This document shows positions 5,087 through 7,921 of a stretch of 7,921 nt of DNA, in pieces. This DNA comes from Candidatus Nomurabacteria bacterium (GTDB lineage Bacteria; Patescibacteriota; Saccharimonadia; Saccharimonadales; Saccharimonadaceae): positions 1 to 7,921 of the forward strand of contig JAITKW010000006.1 of the NCBI GenBank assembly GCA_031278275.1, written 5' to 3'. The position numbers and the translations under genes are program-made. Below the pieces are notes generated by a model. That model was given only the letters and a program-made list of their open reading frames with translations. It did not search any database and was not told the origin of the DNA. Every line of letters starts with the position of its first letter. Position 1 is the first letter of the stretch.

Positions 5087-6457
5087 ATGGAAGAAATTAT
5101 CAATTTATGTAAACGGCGGGGTTTTGTGTGGCAGGGTAGCGATATTTATGGCGGCGTGGCGGGTTTGTATGATTTTGGACCTTATGGAACGTTACTTCTC
5201 AACAATATCAAGGCGCAATGGCGGCGGGCTAATGTGCAACTTAAGGAGAATTATGTAGAAATTGACTCGGCGATGTTCAAAGAGCCGAAAGTTTGGGTGG
5301 CTTCGGGGCATGTTGGGGGATTTTCGGATCCGCTTTCCGAGTGTAAAGTTTGTCATACGAGGGTGCGGGTGGACAAGGAGCTTGGTAAAATCGGTGTTGA
5401 GGCTGATGAAAAAATGACTGACGAGGAGTTGAATACACTTTGGGGGGCGAACTGCAAGAAAATCAAATGTCCGGTTTGTGGTAATATCAATTGGACAAAA
5501 GCGCAGATGTTTAATCTTTTAGTGAAGTCCAATCTTGGCGATTTTACAGACAAAGGGGAAAGTCCGGTGTATTTGCCTGGTGAGGCTTGTCAGGGGATTT
5601 ATTTGAATTACAAAAACATTGTTGATACTTGTCGGGTGAAAATCCCGTTTGGTGTGGCGCAAATTGGCAAGGCGTTTCGGAATGAGATTAGTCCGCGTAA
5701 TTTCCTGTTTCGGTGTCGTGAGTTTGAACAAGCGGACACGCAATATTTCGTGAAGCCGCATGAAAATGAGGAAGCGTATCAAAAAATCAAGCAAGAGCGG
5801 TTTGATTGGTATCTTGGACTTGGGATTAAGAAGAAAAATTTGCGGTTGAAACAACACACGCACTTGGTGTTTTACGCCAATGACGCTTGGGATATTGAGT
5901 ATAATTTTCCGTCTTATGGTTTTGATGAAGTGGAGGGGATTCACGATCGCACAGATTATGATTTGACACAACACATGAAATATTCGGGCGTGGATTTGAG
6001 TTATGTTGATTCAATTTCTAAGGAAAAATATATTCCTTGGATTTTGGAAACTTCAGCGGGTGTGGGTCGAATGTTTCTTGCGTTTTTGTCGGACGCTTAT
6101 ACGGTTGAGGAATTGGCTGGTGGCGGGAAACGCACGGTTTTGAAGTTGGACGAAAGGTTGGCACCGATTAAGTTTGCGGTGTTTCCGTTGCTCAAAAACA
6201 AACCGGAGTTGGTGAAAAAAGCGCGCGCAGTGTATGCCGAGCTGTCAAAAAAGTTTGTGTGCGAGTTTGATGATAATGGCAATATCGGCAAGCGTTACCG
6301 CCGCCAAGATGAAATCGGCACACCGAAATGCGTGGTGGTGGATTTTCAAACTTTGGAAGACGGCACTTTGGCGGTACGCGACCGTGACACGATGGAGCAA
6401 ACGCGCGTGCGGCTGGAAGACTTCAATTTTTCCCCAGCAACCAATCCACCACATTAA
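5087..6457 (+). CDS. glyS: Glycyl-tRNA synthetase (dimeric, class II type)
   Basis: A 456-residue eukaryote/Gram-positive-type homodimeric GlyRS, which charges tRNA-Gly with glycine using ATP. The N-terminus has RRGFVWQGSDIYGG and the YDFGPYG motif. The SGHVGGFSDP segment is followed by Cys pairs (C86/C89 and C128/C131), probably binding zinc. Motif 2 is FRNEISPRNFLFRCREFEQ (197-215). DIEYNFPSYGFDEVEGI with RTDYDL covers about 269-292, and motif 3 is ETSAGVGR (321-328). The anticodon-binding domain spans about 358-445. The segment normally reading RPETAQG is PGEACQG here (164-170): it keeps the Glu and QG but loses the Arg. Motif 3 has ETS where EPS is usual. The mRNA should be leaderless. 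The last 35 bp, encoding the short tail SPATNPPH and adjacent codons, overlap the convergent ATPase gene. The identity is secure; the active-site changes are the notable point. Confidence 0.96.
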   Translation: MEEIINLCKRRGFVWQGSDIYGGVAGLYDFGPYGTLLLNNIKAQWRRANVQLKENYVEIDSAMFKEPKVWVASGHVGGFSDPLSECKVCHTRVRVDKELGKIGVEADEKMTDEELNTLWGANCKKIKCPVCGNINWTKAQMFNLLVKSNLGDFTDKGESPVYLPGEACQGIYLNYKNIVDTCRVKIPFGVAQIGKAFRNEISPRNFLFRCREFEQADTQYFVKPHENEEAYQKIKQERFDWYLGLGIKKKNLRLKQHTHLVFYANDAWDIEYNFPSYGFDEVEGIHDRTDYDLTQHMKYSGVDLSYVDSISKEKYIPWILETSAGVGRMFLAFLSDAYTVEELAGGGKRTVLKLDERLAPIKFAVFPLLKNKPELVKKARAVYAELSKKFVCEFDDNGNIGKRYRRQDEIGTPKCVVVDFQTLEDGTLAVRDRDTMEQTRVRLEDFNFSPATNPPH

Positions 6458-7643
6458 CCTGTCGTACCCCGTTGTGGCTATATTCACCAGTATCGCGTGT
6501 GATAATAAACTTTTGGTTGTGGTCGCTAATTTTAGCAAATGGTGCCAGCTCGCGCATGCGGGTCTCTTCGCTCAATATGGTTTCCGTCACTTGGTAATAT
6601 TCCGTGTAGCCATCCAACGTTTGCGTGATGAAATCTACTTCTTTTTCATCGACTTTACCTACCCAAACTTTGTTGCCGCGGCGTACGAGTTCAAGATATA
6701 CCACATTCTCTAACAAATGTCCGCTGTCGGTGCTTTCCTTACCCAATAAATTATTGCGCAACCCCGTGTCAATACAATAGTATTTATTCAAAGTTTTGAG
6801 TAAGCTCTTGCCTTTGATGTCAAAGCGCAACACTTTATCCAAGATGAAACTTTCAGTAAAAGCTTGAAGATAATTATCAACACGCTCAAGGCTAACTGGA
6901 GGTTCTTTCGTGCGGTGGCTGTTGATGGTATTTCGGATATTATTCGGCGACACCAGATTGCCAACCGAGTCCAAAGCGAAACGGAGTACATTATCAAAAA
7001 TGGGGTTTGGCGAAAAATTATATCTTATCATGATGTCTTTTTTCACCACAGTGCTATAAATTGTGTCCAAATAGTCCGGAATCTGCTGATTTAGCCCGTT
7101 TTTCAAGAAATTTGCCACTTCAGGGAACCCGCCCAATCTCATAAAATGGTCAAACTTTTCATTGCGGTCAAAATGCGTATCATTGGCGAAATACTCAAAA
7201 TATTCCGCAAACGATAATGGCAAAACGCGGATTTCAATGTAACGACCGGACAAAAGTGTTGCCAACTCTCCCGACAGCGTATAAGCGTTGCTTCCGGTGA
7301 TATACAAATCAATGTTGGGGTGTACAAATAGCCCGTCTGCCAGCCGTTCAAACTCCTTGATATTTTGGACTTCATCAAGAAAGATGTAATTTTTTTCACT
7401 TGGTAGCAGTTTTTTCACAATTTCATCATAAATGCCTTGCCAGTCATTAGGGCGATAAAACGCTGGATCTTCAAAATTGAGATATTGTGTCGCTTGTTTG
7501 TTGGTGCCGCCGTCAATCAGTTCTTGGCGGAACATCTGGAGGAGGGTGGACTTCCCCGCTCGCCGGATGCCAGTCGCAACTTTAATAAGGTTCGTGTCTT
7601 TGAGCTGTCTCAATTTTGCCAAATATCGTTCGCGTTTTATCAT
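6423..7643 (-). CDS. AAA family ATPase with DUF4143 C-terminal domain
   Basis: A 406-residue ATPase of the AAA_14/DUF4143 class. The N-terminal P-loop domain has Walker A GIRRAGKST (25-33), Walker B IFLDE (87-91), the sensor-like LYITGSNA (113-120) and LSGRYIEIRVLPLSFAEYF, a family hallmark (131-149). The C-terminal DUF4143 region (about 200-406) contains YYCIDTGLRN, LLENVVYLEL (310-319), EVDFI (335-339) and QVT (351-353). This has the layout of a PD-(D/E)xK nuclease fold. The usual E-x-K is QVT, so nuclease activity is doubtful. The biological role of the family is not well defined. The start at 7643 (MIKRERY) is chosen because the in-frame ATG at 7682 lies upstream of a clear promoter. It is the only minus-strand gene, its codons are richer in C than its neighbours', and it overlaps the 3' end of glyS. 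It may be horizontally mobile, since such genes are often patchily distributed. Confidence 0.92.
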   Translation of the reverse strand: MIKRERYLAKLRQLKDTNLIKVATGIRRAGKSTLLQMFRQELIDGGTNKQATQYLNFEDPAFYRPNDWQGIYDEIVKKLLPSEKNYIFLDEVQNIKEFERLADGLFVHPNIDLYITGSNAYTLSGELATLLSGRYIEIRVLPLSFAEYFEYFANDTHFDRNEKFDHFMRLGGFPEVANFLKNGLNQQIPDYLDTIYSTVVKKDIMIRYNFSPNPIFDNVLRFALDSVGNLVSPNNIRNTINSHRTKEPPVSLERVDNYLQAFTESFILDKVLRFDIKGKSLLKTLNKYYCIDTGLRNNLLGKESTDSGHLLENVVYLELVRRGNKVWVGKVDEKEVDFITQTLDGYTEYYQVTETILSEETRMRELAPFAKISDHNQKFIITRDTGEYSHNGVRQVNVVDWLLGKN

Positions 7644-7653
7644 AATATGATTA

Positions 7654-7682
7654 ATTATACAAAAGTTTCTCAGGTAAATCAA
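7654..7682 (-). promoter_or_regulatory. Sigma70 promoter for the AAA/DUF4143 ATPase gene
   Basis: Read on the minus strand: TTGATT (7682-7677), a 17-bp spacer, and a perfect TATAAT (7659-7654). The ATG at 7643 begins 10 nt after the -10, so the leader would be about 3-4 nt with no room for an SD. The ATG at 7682 lies within the -35 and would be outside the transcript. Confidence 0.83.
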
Positions 7683-7688
7683 CTAAAA

Positions 7689-7726
7689 ACCTGAAAAAGT
7701 CTGGGAAATTGGGGAGTTTTTCGGGT
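7689..7726. repeat. Imperfect inverted repeat in the divergent intergenic region
   Basis: ACCTGAAAAA (7689-7698) and TTTTTCGGGT (7717-7726) are complementary over 10 bp with one T-G wobble, separated by 18 nt. It lies just upstream of the ATPase -35. It could be a regulator site or chance in AT-rich DNA. The loop is large and no U-run follows, so a terminator is not supported. Confidence 0.3.
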
Positions 7727-7748
7727 GGAAAGGTGTGAGAAGGGCGGT

Positions 7749-7769
7749 TTTCTTGAAGAAAGCTTGCTT
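7749..7769. promoter_or_regulatory. Palindromic cluster overlapping the rightward -35 region; possible operator
   Basis: TTTCTT-G-AAGAAA (7749-7761) is a perfect 6-bp-arm palindrome. It runs into a second one, AAAGC-TT-GCTTT (7759-7770), which covers the putative -35 TTGCTT. Such symmetry at a -35 can be a repressor site. The short arms and A/T content make chance possible. Confidence 0.25.
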
Positions 7770-7793
7770 TTTGTTTTGTGCTTATGTTACAAT
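7764..7793 (+). promoter_or_regulatory. Promoter for the right-edge open frame
   Basis: TTGCTT (7764-7769), an 18-bp spacer, and an extended -10 TGT plus TACAAT (7785-7793). The extended -10 is identical to that of the kinase operon. The expected start site is near 7800, 3 nt before the ATG at 7803. It is divergent from the ATPase promoter, with about 80 bp between the two -35 elements. Confidence 0.65.
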
Positions 7794-7802
7794 GCGATTA
7801 TT

Positions 7803-7921
7803 ATGTTAATGAAAGGGTGCGTGATGAGGATAAGTGAGTTAATAAGGAAGATTACTTTCGTGCGATTTGCCAAAATTCCCGCCCCGAACGAGAGAGAGAG
7901 AGAGAGAGTGAGAGAGATTGT
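7803..7921 (+). CDS. Partial open reading frame of unknown function at the right edge
   Basis: The frame is open from ATG 7803 to the end of the window (39 codons plus 2 nt), so the product is incomplete. I do not recognise it. Visible sequence includes MLMKGCVMRISELIRK, then FVRFAKIPAPN, then alternating Glu-Arg residues from the (GA)n tract. In-frame alternatives are ATG 7809, GTG 7821 and ATG 7824. AAAGGG at 7812-7817 could act as a weak SD for 7824. ATG 7803 is preferred because it follows a good extended -10 by 9 nt, matching the near-leaderless arrangement of the window. The part before the repeat has mixed hydrophobic and basic residues but no signal peptide. It could instead be a short spurious frame; the promoter is the main support. 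Confidence 0.45.
   Translation, partial: MLMKGCVMRISELIRKITFVRFAKIPAPNERERERVREI
7890..7917 (+). repeat. (GA)n dinucleotide microsatellite
   Basis: An uninterrupted GA run from 7890 to 7908 (nine units plus a G), one T at 7909, then four more GA units to 7917. In the frame from 7803 it encodes alternating Glu and Arg. Because the unit is 2 bp, gain or loss of single repeats would shift the frame. It sits 4 nt from the window end. Confidence 0.9.

Noticed and set aside
6234..6713. A + strand open frame of 159 codons spanning the glyS end and the ATPase region
   Set aside because: It is out of frame with glyS, antisense to the ATPase, and its sequence shows no domain or sensible composition.
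7644..7682. ATPase start at the minus-strand ATG 7682
   Set aside because: That ATG lies within the -35 of a well-formed promoter. Family members typically begin close to the RERYLxKL segment.
7689..7770. Intrinsic terminators in the intergenic region
   Set aside because: The hairpins are AT-rich or have tiny or large loops, no GC-rich stem is followed by a U-run, and no gene end lies nearby on either strand.
1..7921. CRISPR array, tRNA, rRNA, insertion sequence or riboswitch
   Set aside because: I saw no spaced direct repeats, no tRNA-like cloverleaf with a T-arm, no transposase, and no untranslated leader long enough for a riboswitch.

Overview
This window looks like a compact chromosomal segment from a small-genome bacterium. 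The most likely source is Patescibacteria/CPR, perhaps a Saccharibacteria (TM7) relative. That lineage call is inference from the gene content, the small proteins, the tight packing and the promoter style; no marker gene here fixes it. UGA acts as a normal stop (it ends the flippase-like gene, xseA, the histidine kinase gene and the ATPase gene), so the UGA-as-glycine code of Gracilibacteria/Absconditabacteria is excluded. The + strand is strongly G/T-rich and C-poor across its genes, as expected of a leading strand. The single minus-strand gene shows the opposite bias.

Layout: (1) 57-2379 is one operon, with a multi-pass membrane protein of the lysylphosphatidylglycerol synthase TM/flippase family, then xseA and xseB (exonuclease VII). 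(2) 2403-3308 is a separately promoted single-pass membrane protein with a Pro/Gln-rich cytoplasmic tail and an external domain. (3) 3345-5064 is an operon with a sensorless soluble histidine kinase, a receiver-only response regulator with a TTG start, and recO. (4) 5087-6457 is glycyl-tRNA synthetase under its own promoter. (5) 6423-7643 on the minus strand is an AAA/DUF4143 ATPase whose 3' end overlaps that of glyS by 35 bp. (6) 7644-7802 is a divergent intergenic region with two promoters and palindromes. (7) 7803 to the right edge is the start of an unrecognised open frame running into a (GA)n tract.

The most striking pattern is in the expression signals. The four complete + strand transcription units each have a sigma70-type -10 box ending only 6-7 nt before the ATG, so transcription should begin at or next to the start codon (leaderless mRNA). 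The other two units leave about 9-10 nt. The downstream genes within operons instead have Shine-Dalgarno sequences and overlapping or abutting junctions. The cell therefore appears to use leaderless initiation for operon-first genes and SD-led, coupled initiation for internal genes.

Functionally, xseA, xseB and recO place single-strand DNA processing and recombination mediation close together, with a minimal two-component pair translationally coupled to recO. The membrane protein just upstream of the sensorless kinase could be its missing sensor, but that is speculation. I found no tRNA, rRNA, CRISPR array, insertion sequence or convincing intrinsic terminator.
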